DNA of 35,135 nucleotides from Trichloromonas sp034006665. Its GTDB lineage: Bacteria; Desulfobacterota; Desulfuromonadia; Desulfuromonadales; Trichloromonadaceae. The stretch is taken from the NCBI RefSeq assembly GCF_034006665.1, contig NZ_JAVESI010000036.1, positions 1 to 35,135 of the forward strand. The letters run 5' to 3'. The notes under the pieces were generated by a model. That model was not told where the DNA came from, made no database searches, and was given only the letters and a program-made list of their open reading frames with translations. The position numbers and the translations under genes were made by a program. Of the stretch, positions 8,454 to 17,424 are shown piece after piece (the stretch's first letter is position 1; each line of letters begins with the position of its first letter).

Positions 8454-11400
8454 ATGGAATTGATTCATCTTGTTGTTTTTGGGCTTGTTGGTTTTGGATT
8501 GATTATTGGGGTTACTGTGTGGATTAATTCTCGAAAAAAAGATGAAGATATGGAGAGCATAAGAAAAAAATATTCTGTCAGTGATACTGAGATATCTAGG
8601 AAGATTTTCGATAATTGTTGTGTTTTTGAAGGGGAGCTATGTGATGAACTTCCATCAAAAAAATTCCTTGCGAGCATTGACGCTCTATCCAAAGAATGTA
8701 TGGATGCCCCTCTCCATGAAACAAACAAGGAAGAATTGATAGAGATGTTGGAGTATTGTCTAGAGAATGTAGACAAAGTTTATAAAAATGATCCAATAAG
8801 GCATAAGAGAAGATCTGCTTACGAAAAAGCTTTGCAAAAATTTGGTGTCCTGCCGACTCCTTCTGATGATACTGAAAACAATATTGTTAAAAAAAATAAA
8901 TCAGATAATAAGATTAAATCTAAAGATAATTCATCCAAGAAAAGCGACAGTGTTATGGAAAATCAGAATACTGGAGATTCTAACAAACATAATGTTCTAG
9001 CATCAGAAAAAAAAGATAAATCAAAAGACACACCAAAACAAAATTCAAAAGAAAAGAAAAAGTCAAAAATAGAAAATGACCTTATCTCTATGCAATATTG
9101 CATCGTTCTTGTAGCGATTGGTGATGGAAAATTGTCAGAAGAAGAAATTGTAAAAATTAGCGAAATGAAGAGTTTTTCACGCTATATCTTAAAAAACAGG
9201 AAAGCTATAGAAGAATATGAGAAGAATTATGATTTTGAATCAGCTTTAAAATTTTCCAAAAAATCTACTACTATTGTTCATGATGGTTCAGATATATTTA
9301 CTGACTCGAAAATAATAGATGATGTGAAGAGAGATTATTTTGAAGCAATTCAAAATGGCAAAATTGATGATTTGATTAAGGAGTATGCAGGTCGTATAAG
9401 CGATTATTTTATACAAAAAATAATTTCCTTTGTCTGTGCACTTGTTGCTAAGGCTGATGGTGAATTTGAAAAAGAAGAGCAAGAAATCTATATAAAACTA
9501 TTAGAGCAGTGGAAGATTTCGCCAATTTATATTAGCTATTGGATATTCCGGACATTAGTTCCAGTTCTTGATGGAGAAGAACCGGACGAAGAGGAGATTG
9601 GCCGTTTTCTCATCAGTAGCTATGGTGTTTCAAGCCAGGAAGAATTATATGAAAAGATTGAGAATGGTTCCATTAATGCAATAATAGAAAAAAATGAAGA
9701 TAACCCAGTATGGAGCTTGATTGAAGAACAGCAACTAGATGATCTTATTAATATAGAAAAGACTAAAGAGCAAGTCAATGAGACCCGTGATCGAGGTGGA
9801 ATTAAAGGGCTCACTCCCATAATGGTCATTGCAGATTCTGGAACAGTCGAACAATTGGAAAGTTTGATAAAAGCAGGAGCTGATGTCTTGGCGAAGACTG
9901 AAGGTCCTAGTGAAGTTTATAGTGTCTTAATGTTTGCTGTAAAATCGAATGACGTTAATAAGGTAAAAATGTTGCTTGACGCTGGTTCAGATGTTAACGC
10001 AATCAAGCCAGGAGAAGCTCTTTACTCAGCATTAGGAATAGCAGCTGCGCAGGGGAATAGAGAGTTAGTACAGATGTTGCTTCAAGCAGGTGCGGATATC
10101 CATTGGCGAGCTATGCATGGCATCGACATCTTAAAAAGGGCTGCGATGGAGGCAGAAGATAGTGTAGCTGCTTCAATGATCGAGCTTTTAGCTTCCGCAG
10201 GACTCTCTTGCCAATTAAGTGATGATGAGGGCTTCTTCGCCATTCATAACGCCGCACAACAAGGCAAGGCAGATGTAATTCGTACCCTAATCAAATATGG
10301 AGCCGATCCGAATCAGAAAGTTTTGGCCGGAGATGATGAAGGTACTGTGCCTTTGAAATATGCTGTACAATCTGGATCTTATGCAGCTTATTCAACATTG
10401 ATTGAATTGGGGGCAGATGTCTCGACTTTTAGACAGGAACAGAAAGAATTTGATGATATTTTATTCATAGGGGATGAAGGTGGAGGCACATCCCTCGATC
10501 TCCTCGACTCCTTATTTTTCAATGATATACAGAGAACGAACGGTCATTATGTAGAAAAAGACATGTTTCAAATCGCTAATGATCTTGTTGTAAATCACGG
10601 ATTTAAACCTTCGATGAACTCTCTTGCTCAGTCATTGTTATACGATCACGGTGAAGATTTGAGGAGTATATTATTTAGAGCATCTAAAAAAGAATTTATC
10701 GAATATGGCATAAACAAAAACCCGATGAATTTTCTAGCAATTCTCGGTGCGATCATTCAAATATATGACATCGATTTGAAAACAAACGTTTTAGAAAATT
10801 TGAAAAAGGTATTTGCCTCGGATTTAGGTTCTGAAAATGGAACAATTGAAGATTATATGACTCGAGTCGAAGCTAGTTGTGGCAAAAGTTTCAATGTGAT
10901 AGCCCGAGATCTAGGTATTATTGGAGAATCAATCAATTTTACAAAGGAAAATCAAGATATGGAATCAGTTATCGATAAATGCGGATTAAAGGAATGGTTG
11001 AATGAGGAGTTTAGCGAGAAAGAACGTGAAACTGTTGTGAATAATATTGGTACGATAGACATGTCTCTTACGTCCATACCGAAGATGCTTTCTAATATAG
11101 CTACCCAGAGTTTTCAATACAATTTCATAAAAGAAAATAGGAGTATAGTTCAAAAATTTTATGAAAAAGCCGATCAGCTTTTTGAAAACTCAGATGATAT
11201 AATTGATCGCCACTTTTTCTACGACGCTTCGATTCGATTCTATTATTCTGACAGAGAAAATAAAGAGAGTATGAAAAAAGCCATAGATTCATGCCGGAAG
11301 CAGATAGACATAGCCCCTAGTGCGGCCGAAAATTTCAACAGATTTCAAGGTCGCATGCCAGAACACACTGGCTATAAACAATTGGCAATTATTTTGGATA

Positions 11401-11522
11401 AGCAAAACAAGTATGATGAAGCAATAAAAATCTGTAATCAGGCCCAATCAGAAGGTTGGGCCGGTGATTGGATTCCCAGGATAGCCCGTTACGAAAAAGC
11501 TAAAGCAAAAATAAAAAAATGA
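8454..11522 (+). CDS. Membrane-anchored TerB-like/ankyrin-repeat protein of unknown function
   Basis: The ATG at 8454 has AAGGAG about 8 bases upstream and gives 1022 residues. Residues 3-22 form one hydrophobic segment (LVVFGLVGFGLIIGVTVWI) followed by Arg/Lys, so the protein is probably anchored with the bulk in the cytoplasm. A low-complexity Lys/Ser/Asp linker spans about 140-205. Two TerB-like helical units follow, with acidic motifs IGDGKLSEEEI (about 220) and KADGEFEKEEQEIY (about 330). Ankyrin-type repeats run from about 448 to 660 (LLDAGSDVNAI, LLQAGADIHW, LIKYGADPNQ). The last 80 residues look TPR-like (YDEAIKICNQAQSEGWAGDW). It is strongly AT-rich compared with brxL, indicating separate acquisition. 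TerB and ankyrin modules occur in tellurite/phage-response and conflict systems. It is probably a defence accessory, but no function is assigned. Confidence 0.8.
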   Translation: MELIHLVVFGLVGFGLIIGVTVWINSRKKDEDMESIRKKYSVSDTEISRKIFDNCCVFEGELCDELPSKKFLASIDALSKECMDAPLHETNKEELIEMLEYCLENVDKVYKNDPIRHKRRSAYEKALQKFGVLPTPSDDTENNIVKKNKSDNKIKSKDNSSKKSDSVMENQNTGDSNKHNVLASEKKDKSKDTPKQNSKEKKKSKIENDLISMQYCIVLVAIGDGKLSEEEIVKISEMKSFSRYILKNRKAIEEYEKNYDFESALKFSKKSTTIVHDGSDIFTDSKIIDDVKRDYFEAIQNGKIDDLIKEYAGRISDYFIQKIISFVCALVAKADGEFEKEEQEIYIKLLEQWKISPIYISYWIFRTLVPVLDGEEPDEEEIGRFLISSYGVSSQEELYEKIENGSINAIIEKNEDNPVWSLIEEQQLDDLINIEKTKEQVNETRDRGGIKGLTPIMVIADSGTVEQLESLIKAGADVLAKTEGPSEVYSVLMFAVKSNDVNKVKMLLDAGSDVNAIKPGEALYSALGIAAAQGNRELVQMLLQAGADIHWRAMHGIDILKRAAMEAEDSVAASMIELLASAGLSCQLSDDEGFFAIHNAAQQGKADVIRTLIKYGADPNQKVLAGDDEGTVPLKYAVQSGSYAAYSTLIELGADVSTFRQEQKEFDDILFIGDEGGGTSLDLLDSLFFNDIQRTNGHYVEKDMFQIANDLVVNHGFKPSMNSLAQSLLYDHGEDLRSILFRASKKEFIEYGINKNPMNFLAILGAIIQIYDIDLKTNVLENLKKVFASDLGSENGTIEDYMTRVEASCGKSFNVIARDLGIIGESINFTKENQDMESVIDKCGLKEWLNEEFSEKERETVVNNIGTIDMSLTSIPKMLSNIATQSFQYNFIKENRSIVQKFYEKADQLFENSDDIIDRHFFYDASIRFYYSDRENKESMKKAIDSCRKQIDIAPSAAENFNRFQGRMPEHTGYKQLAIILDKQNKYDEAIKICNQAQSEGWAGDWIPRIARYEKAKAKIKK

Positions 11523-11738
11523 TTTTTAACCCTAGCTTCAGGCTTAGCTACACACAGAACAATTCGACAAGTTTTTTTCACTGCTTTGCGCCTGCCAAGC
11601 GAACGGTATAACTGCCTTTCAAGGCTGGCTGGGCACTCTCCAGTTTCGAGATCGGGGTTGCCCGCTTAAAAACTCCTCCCCAGGGGCAGCGACGAGGTCT
11701 ACGCAAACCGCTTTCGCTCATTTGGGATAAATGAGATC
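11523..11738. other. Convergent intergenic spacer
   Basis: This spacer lies between two convergent genes. I see no gene, no clean T-tailed hairpin and no attC site in it. It is GC-mixed compared with the AT-rich genes on both sides. Confidence 0.4.
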
Positions 11739-12599
11739 TTATTTAATTCCGTCTAGAGACATCTGAAAACCAAGTCCAGCTGGCGGAAGAATATCCTTAA
11801 CTTCTATAATTACGATCGTTATTTTATCGTGAGTTCTTTCAATTTTGTAGCTCGCAAACATGGTCGAATGACATCTAAATATATGTAACCCATTATTCCA
11901 TTCACTCAAGAATTCATCATGATCAATTCTATGATTAACTCTTCTCCCGTCTAGTAAAAGATCAAATTTTGCATCACTAGTTCCTGGTGCGCGTCTTATT
12001 GTAAATGTAGCGTCACGGAGGGTATCGTCTTTCTTCAAGGGATCGAGTAATGTATCCATATCGACAGGATTTTCACATATAAAAACAATCAATCCATCAC
12101 GATCATGGTATGTAATATTTAGATAATTTGGACGACCGATTGTGATTTTGGAAAGTTTGACGATTATTTCGGCCAATAATTTCTTGTTTAAAGATAATGT
12201 CGGATTCAATTCTTTAAATTCTTCATTATTAAAATCTTTTTCAAGTTTTATCAATTTTTTGTGTAAGTTATCAAATTTAATTTTTGACCGAATACTATCC
12301 AAATCTGTAAGGATAATCCTCCGACTTGTAGCAAGAAATCGTTGTACACAGTCGATGGACTTTTGAGAAATTGGTTTGTCTGAAGAAATATGCATTTTGA
12401 CATCCCCAATAATACCAGTAGGTGTCTGAAACTTTAAAACAATCGATCCACCTCCGAGATCGGCTACGATAAGTTTATCGAGGTCCTCAAGACAATCACA
12501 TAGTTCCATCTGTGCTTTTAAGATTGGATGCTGACTAGACAATCCCGTATCGCCAGTCGCTAGTCTAATGCCGTAGTCAATAGTAATATTGTCGATCAT
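11739..12599 (-). CDS. Hypothetical protein, AT-rich, no family recognised
   Basis: This 286-residue protein is read on the - strand, starting at MIDNITIDYG with AGGAGG about 5 bases upstream of the ATG. There is no signal peptide and no membrane segment. The N-terminal third carries VADLGGGSIVLKFQTPTG, a middle helical Lys-rich region follows (about 115-160), and the C-terminal part is beta-strand rich (YLNITYHDRDGLIVFICENP; HDKITIVIIEVKDILPPAGL). I recognise no catalytic motif. Its base composition resembles the ankyrin/TerB gene rather than the recombinase. It may belong to the same imported segment, although it faces the other way. Coding status is well supported by the ribosome-binding site and length. 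Confidence 0.7.
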   Translation of the reverse strand: MIDNITIDYGIRLATGDTGLSSQHPILKAQMELCDCLEDLDKLIVADLGGGSIVLKFQTPTGIIGDVKMHISSDKPISQKSIDCVQRFLATSRRIILTDLDSIRSKIKFDNLHKKLIKLEKDFNNEEFKELNPTLSLNKKLLAEIIVKLSKITIGRPNYLNITYHDRDGLIVFICENPVDMDTLLDPLKKDDTLRDATFTIRRAPGTSDAKFDLLLDGRRVNHRIDHDEFLSEWNNGLHIFRCHSTMFASYKIERTHDKITIVIIEVKDILPPAGLGFQMSLDGIK

Positions 12600-13018
12600 T
12601 TCGACCTCCTTATTGTTGGTTGATGTCGACGACTATGTTTTCACAGAAATCCCACCCCCCGACCCTGAAAAAAGCGCCTTATTTCCCCGTTCTCAAAATG
12701 CGACAACTTTAGTCCTCAATCCTCCGCTCATTTCAGCCACGATTTCTCCATGAAAATCCGCCGGTCGATACTCTGTTTTGATTCACCATCATTCCTTGGG
12801 TCTTCATAATCTTTTTGCGCATGAGTATCCCTACCCTCAATATGAAATCAGAATGGACATTTTTGGGCCAGATTTTGACAAATTTCGAGACGAATCAATA
12901 AATTACAGCTACTTATGGACCAAAATTATTTATTGTTAATTTTTGTGTCTAAGAGTATTGGATCGACGTGATGGCGCCCCGGGGGGGGAGTTTGGGGCTT
13001 TGATATGTTTTCGTGGGT
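12600..13018. other. Intergenic region without a recognised gene
   Basis: This is 419 bases between the promoter side of the hypothetical gene and the 3' end of the recombinase. It holds a GC-rich run (GCGCCCCGGGGGGGGAG near 12974) and AT-rich stretches. I see no ORF with a ribosome-binding site, no tRNA-like sequence and no convincing attachment-site duplication. Confidence 0.4.
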
Positions 13019-15967
13019 CTATAGAAGGTGGGAGGAGAACTGATGATGGAGCAGGCGCAGTGCGAGCAGATACCCTGGTGACCCTTTGGGCATCCGTTGG
13101 CGGGAGCTGCGCAGCTGCGGTTCGGTGAGGATTTTCAGGGTGATGCACCCGCGCTGAGGCGTTTTTTTGAAATTGGCGTCTTCACCGTTCTGGATCTGGT
13201 TTTCACTGAGGCCGAGTGCCGCTGCCCATCTGTAGGCAAATTCTTGCTGTTCGTTTTCCGGTTGTCCCCGGCGGGGATGGTGGACCACGAGTAGCTGGCT
13301 TTTGCTTAGACCACACTCCAGCAGCATTCCCACGATTTCCTTGGCCGAGCTGAACGTGGTGTAGACGCTGTCTTTCCAGCGTGGGGAGCGGTTGGTTAAA
13401 GCTGTTTCAATGATTTTCCGGGCCGACTTCAACCGTCGCCCATCGAGTCGCCGTACTCCATCATAGAGTTGAGCCGCCAGATCCCAGTCCGGACGGGTCA
13501 GCGCCTCCATCGCCGTCTGGAGATCTTCCGGGAGGGCACGCAGGCCCGCCACGACTTCTCCCCAATCCGGCAGCGTGTGGCTGTCCTCCTTCCAGGTTAC
13601 TTTTCGCGGCGCACAGGCTTTTTCCATCAAGGGATGGCGCAGGCGCTGGGCATAACGCGGCGCCTGGGTCATGAGGATGGGAAGCAGCACATGCCCCGTC
13701 TTTTTTCCCTCCTGCAACAGGGCATAGACGCGGGGCGTTGACAGGTGGGTCAGGGCTGCCAAGGTCTTGGCGGGGATGGACCGGGAGTAATCGGGCTGTC
13801 GTCGCTCGCAGGCGCAAAGCCAGTCCATCAGGTGGATATAACTATGGTGCGTGGTTCTCGGACTGCTGTGCCCTGCCAGCATGGCCAGCAGGAAGGGGTA
13901 GGAACGGCCGGTGGAAGGCTGTTGCAGAAGATTTTCCAGAATGACTTGCCGTTTTGTATGTTCGAACTGCGGGTGATCGAGGGCGGCCACATCTTCGGGT
14001 GAATGCTCGCCCCCAAGAAAAAAACTCACGTAGCCCCAGGTGAGGAAGGAATGGCGCAAATGGTAGGAACGCAGGCTGTCATCGCGGGTGATGGCTCGCA
14101 GGTTTTCGCGTATCGGGCCAAACAGCTCGCCGTCGCCGAGCATGCCGGCCTTTTTTGTGGGGTGAGCCAGAAACAGTTCCTCGCCAAACAGCCCCGCCTC
14201 GCCCTTTCTCTGTTCCCGATACCCCATCAGGAAAGCCATCTCGTGCTCCGTCAGAAGCAGGGAGAGGGGAAGGCGGCGGACGCCGGAGCTGGTTTTGGTC
14301 GTCTTGAAACGGTTGTTCCGGATCAGAACCTCGTATTTTGTCACGCCTTGGATGTCCATCATCCGCAGCGCCCGGATCTCCACCGGGCGTAGTCCACATC
14401 GATACGACAGTATGGTGGCCAGCAGATGCAGGGTTTGCCGGCGAGTGGGCTCGGCTTCCCCCCAACCGAGGGACGCCAGCAGGGCTTCGTAAATGGCCGG
14501 ACTGATCAGGTTGGCGTCGACCGCCGAGCAGACTTTTCCGAACTCGTCCACGACCTCGGTCCATTCCATCGCCGGCATTTTGTAAAAAGTCTCCAGGAAA
14601 CCGTGGAACTGGGCCAACCGATGGATGGCATAGGGCTCATTGCCCAGCTTCATGGCGATGGTTTCATAGAGATCCTCCAGATCCTGCGGATCCATCAGCA
14701 ATGGGCTTTCCAGACCGCAACTCCGTACCAGGGTGCCGCCGATTTCCGTCCAGTAGCGGGCGAGGCTGCTGGTCTTGATCGCCGGTGCGGTCCGTCGTTC
14801 CTTTACGGAAGCCCGTGACGACAGCATCTGCTGTCCCCACTGGATGAGCAGTTGCAGCGCCGGCCCCATCTCCCTGCGATGCTCGGCGAAAAACATTTTC
14901 AGGCGATTCTGCCCGTTGCCGATGGAGATTTCCTTCCCGTCTTCCCCTGGTGTGAGGAGGGCATAAGCCTGCTTGAACAGCGCGATCTGCCGTGCGATAG
15001 AGGTCCGTTCGGGCGGGAGAATGGGCTCGGCATGAACGGCTGTCGATGCCTCCCGTTGCGGGGGCTGCTTTTCGACCGGAATCGATTTTCCCGTCAGGAA
15101 TCTCAGCCACGGGCCGATCGGCAGAGGGGGCCCGTCCAGGTTCCCTCGGGCATACCCCAGGAGACCGGACCCGCTTCGTAAGATCTCCATGGACAGCGCC
15201 CATCGCAACAGCTCGGACAGTGATTTGGGCCGTTCATCGCCCCTCAGGGGTAACCGTTCGATAAAAGCCTTCGCCAGCCGCCACGGAGCCCCTGCCCGAA
15301 TCTCTCCGGAGCCGGATTCCAGGAATCGGTAAATGAGGAGTTGGGTCAGGGGGTCCGCTACCCAGCGCCCGTGCCTGGGCGGCGAACGCTTGCCGGCCGG
15401 GCGCACCATCTCCAGCCATAGCCAGCTGCCTTCCTGGTAGATCTCCGCTTTTGCCAAGGACTGGATGAGGGGGGCTTGCCAGCGAAGGTTCAGGAGACCG
15501 CCGAACAGAATCGCCGATAAGAGGATCTGCCCCAACCATTCATCGCTGCTATCGGGCCGTTGCTCCAAGTGGGCGATGTAGGCGGCCGTCAGCCGTTCAG
15601 CCCGATAGCGGTTCTGGTAGACCTCTGGCTGCAGGACGTTGCGGTCCCGGTTGACGCTAAAAAAGAAGGGGGAGAGGGGGATGTCCCAGTCCAGGTGACG
15701 GTTGCCCCATTCGATGCCCCGGGCGATGAAATTGAACCGCTCCTTCTTCCGCGACGCCGGACACTTGGCCAATCGGAGGCAGAACTGCTTGATCGCCTCC
15801 TCGTCGAGGCGCAGCCCGGTCCGTCCCGAAAGCAGAGTCGGCAACAGCTCTCCCAGAAGCTTGAGGCAGTCCTCCTGCTCCGGGGTAAAGGCGACCGGCA
15901 CATCGGATCGGGCCAGTTTCTGGGCCACTTCCGGCCAGGGGCTGGCGACATTCATTCTTATAATCAT
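13019..15967 (-). CDS. Very large tyrosine recombinase / site-specific integrase (about 980 aa)
   Basis: This enzyme would cut and rejoin DNA through a 3'-phosphotyrosine. The catalytic domain is complete but sits two-thirds along the chain: Arg in CGLRPVEIRAL (about residue 526), HLRHSF (His-x-x-Arg, about 636), LAGHSSPRTTHHSYIH (His about 698, nucleophilic Tyr about 708). About 500 residues precede it and about 270 follow it, whereas ordinary integrases have 300-450 in total. The C-terminal extension is helical with no family recognised by me. ATG at 15967 and 15955 are both possible starts; neither has a strong Shine-Dalgarno site. Four 24-bp-phased repeats lie just upstream. It is not an IntI-type integron integrase as far as I can tell. 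It may mobilise this island. Confidence 0.85.
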   Translation of the reverse strand: MIIRMNVASPWPEVAQKLARSDVPVAFTPEQEDCLKLLGELLPTLLSGRTGLRLDEEAIKQFCLRLAKCPASRKKERFNFIARGIEWGNRHLDWDIPLSPFFFSVNRDRNVLQPEVYQNRYRAERLTAAYIAHLEQRPDSSDEWLGQILLSAILFGGLLNLRWQAPLIQSLAKAEIYQEGSWLWLEMVRPAGKRSPPRHGRWVADPLTQLLIYRFLESGSGEIRAGAPWRLAKAFIERLPLRGDERPKSLSELLRWALSMEILRSGSGLLGYARGNLDGPPLPIGPWLRFLTGKSIPVEKQPPQREASTAVHAEPILPPERTSIARQIALFKQAYALLTPGEDGKEISIGNGQNRLKMFFAEHRREMGPALQLLIQWGQQMLSSRASVKERRTAPAIKTSSLARYWTEIGGTLVRSCGLESPLLMDPQDLEDLYETIAMKLGNEPYAIHRLAQFHGFLETFYKMPAMEWTEVVDEFGKVCSAVDANLISPAIYEALLASLGWGEAEPTRRQTLHLLATILSYRCGLRPVEIRALRMMDIQGVTKYEVLIRNNRFKTTKTSSGVRRLPLSLLLTEHEMAFLMGYREQRKGEAGLFGEELFLAHPTKKAGMLGDGELFGPIRENLRAITRDDSLRSYHLRHSFLTWGYVSFFLGGEHSPEDVAALDHPQFEHTKRQVILENLLQQPSTGRSYPFLLAMLAGHSSPRTTHHSYIHLMDWLCACERRQPDYSRSIPAKTLAALTHLSTPRVYALLQEGKKTGHVLLPILMTQAPRYAQRLRHPLMEKACAPRKVTWKEDSHTLPDWGEVVAGLRALPEDLQTAMEALTRPDWDLAAQLYDGVRRLDGRRLKSARKIIETALTNRSPRWKDSVYTTFSSAKEIVGMLLECGLSKSQLLVVHHPRRGQPENEQQEFAYRWAAALGLSENQIQNGEDANFKKTPQRGCITLKILTEPQLRSSRQRMPKGSPGYLLALRLLHHQFSSHLL

Positions 15968-15972
15968 CTAAA

Positions 15973-16059
15973 CCCGCCACCTGTTCTCAAGCAAAACCAT
16001 CCAGTCATTATCGGTCAAGTCCATCCGTCTATTATTTCATGAAACCAACCATTCGTAGT
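15973..16059 (+). repeat. Four degenerate direct repeats with 24-bp period before the recombinase gene
   Basis: The starts at 15973, 15997, 16021 and 16045 share CCNNCC. The two central copies are CCATCCAGTCATTAT and CCATCCGTCTATTAT; the outer ones are weaker. Exact 24-bp phasing suggests protein-binding iterons, either recombinase arm sites or an operator, directly upstream of the start codon. The outer copies are uncertain. Confidence 0.5.
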
Positions 16060-16134
16060 TGTCCGAAGGCTCCGCCTGGGTGGATGATAAATATTAGGTG
16101 ATGTAAGACCCTATTGCGGAACAAAATGCAAGAC

Positions 16135-16163
16135 AGCCCACCCTGGTGATTTCAGGGTGGGCT
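16135..16163. terminator. Hairpin, probable terminator at the end of the cassette array
   Basis: AGCCCACCCTG (16135-16145) pairs perfectly with CAGGGTGGGCT (16153-16163) around a 7-base loop. There is no long T run on either side, but the - strand continues TGTCTTGCATTTTG. It would end transcription from the - strand cassettes before the recombinase gene. Confidence 0.55.
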
Positions 16164-16211
16164 TCGGGGTGCCCTGAATTTTGTGAATTTTCGGACCGAC
16201 TTTTTCTACAT

Positions 16212-16287
16212 GCCCAACGGGGTGGCCTTTGAGCCGGCGGCTAGTCCGACCGCAGGCCGGAGGCTGTCCGCTCGATGGAGGTTAGGC
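16212..16287 (-). other. Integron attC recombination site
   Basis: On the - strand the site runs from R'' GCCTAAC, which contains the stop codon of the adjacent gene, to R' GTTGGGC. The inner GAGCGGAC and GCCGGCTC form the partly paired L''/L' boxes. Between them the sequence folds back (GGCC-rich). Length (76 bp) and stop-codon overlap are typical of a gene-cassette attC. Confidence 0.75.
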
Positions 16288-17256
16288 GTTGCTGGCGCCG
16301 AATGCTCGGTGAACTACCTTGCGGAGATCCTCATCGCATGCGCCGTACTCATCCACCAGTTCGATGATTCGATCTACTTGGCGGTGGCTGCGATGTGGCA
16401 GCAAGTTCACTTCGGCAAGTTCTTCATCGGTGAGGTACTGGTCCAAGTAGGTGTACGGGTCGCGCTTCCCCGAGATGACGACTTGCTGAAGAATGATTTT
16501 CCACCACGAGCGAGAGCTGACAGCCTTGATTCTCTTGGTGCAGCGCCGATAGTCAGCAATAGTATCGCCAACCACCACTTCGACTGCCTCGTGCAGCCAA
16601 TCGTGAAAACCTCTGACCTTTTCGGCGTAGTCGGCGACGAGGCGACCTAAGTCAATGCCATCGGCGTGACCTCGGACAAACTGACGAGCCTGCAAGTTGT
16701 ATTCGCTAGCCCGGCTCAGTTGGTTCAGCCACAGCATGAACTTTGAGGTTGACTCTCCTGCCCATCCAGAAGTCAATTGCCATCCTGGACGGTGAAGTGT
16801 CACGTGAATCACATCAACACGTAGCTCTTGAATGAACCGATGCTCAGGATTCGAAGCGAACGCTCTGTCTACGCGATCGCTATAGCCGGGCAGTGTTACC
16901 TTTTGACTTAGCGTTCGAGCCTGGTCGACGAGGGTCATCGCCGACGAGGCGAAGACATAGAGTAGTTCGCGGAAGCCCTCCTCAAATGCATCGAGGTCGG
17001 GACGGCGTTTCCTGCAGAATAAATGTCCGTCGCGTGAAGCTTCATGAAACCGAACAAGTTCTTCTGCGAATCGCTTGGCGCTGCGATCAAAGATGCGTTG
17101 GACGGCACGCAGAGAGTCTAACCTCTCACTAAGGTCACGTCCCGGGTGCTCGTTGACCCACTCTTGTGCTTGGCGAAAGTTTCGCCAAACTGCCGCGACG
17201 AGGATTTCGTCTTTCCACGGCAAGGGGCCTAGGCTGTATTCGGATGGTGCTGACAT
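16282..17256 (-). CDS. Integron cassette protein, helical, with an R-x4-H motif; function unknown
   Basis: I start the protein at the ATG at 17256 (MSAPSEYSLGPLPW), 14 bases after the R' core GTTAGAC, which is where cassette genes begin; this gives 324 residues. Longer frames would read through the attC site. The sequence is almost entirely helical without membrane segments. Near the middle, IQELRVDVIHVTLHRPGW contains R-x4-H, the spacing seen in HEPN RNases, and resembles 'LRNYxxH' proteins often found in cassettes. The stop codon lies inside the R'' core of the following attC. Codon use is not like the AT-rich BREX flank. A toxin-like or defence role is possible but unproven. Confidence 0.75.
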   Translation of the reverse strand: MSAPSEYSLGPLPWKDEILVAAVWRNFRQAQEWVNEHPGRDLSERLDSLRAVQRIFDRSAKRFAEELVRFHEASRDGHLFCRKRRPDLDAFEEGFRELLYVFASSAMTLVDQARTLSQKVTLPGYSDRVDRAFASNPEHRFIQELRVDVIHVTLHRPGWQLTSGWAGESTSKFMLWLNQLSRASEYNLQARQFVRGHADGIDLGRLVADYAEKVRGFHDWLHEAVEVVVGDTIADYRRCTKRIKAVSSRSWWKIILQQVVISGKRDPYTYLDQYLTDEELAEVNLLPHRSHRQVDRIIELVDEYGACDEDLRKVVHRAFGASNA

Positions 17257-17270
17257 ATATGTTTTCTGAC

Positions 17271-17337
17271 GTCTAACGCCAGCCTTCAGCGGTGGCCCAC
17301 CACAGATGCGACATCGGGTGCAACGCAATTGTTACGG
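17271..17337 (-). other. Integron attC recombination site (degenerate R'')
   Basis: On the - strand it reads CCGTAACAATTGCGTTGCA ... CACCGCTGAAGGC ... GTTAGAC. The R' core and the CCGCTGAAG half are typical. The R'' core keeps only TAAC, and the inner pairing is imperfect. It sits between the protease gene and the 324-aa gene, exactly where a cassette boundary is expected. Confidence 0.65.
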
Positions 17338-17424
17338 CCTAGTTTATTAGAAGACTGGGCTTTCCTGCCAACCTAATTTTTGAACTAGGCGGAATAGCCA
17401 GTACGAACAAGATTGTGCCAGAGA

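Noticed and set aside
12970..12995. G-rich run as a special structure or quadruplex
   Set aside because: It is a single homopolymer run without repeated G tracts at regular spacing.
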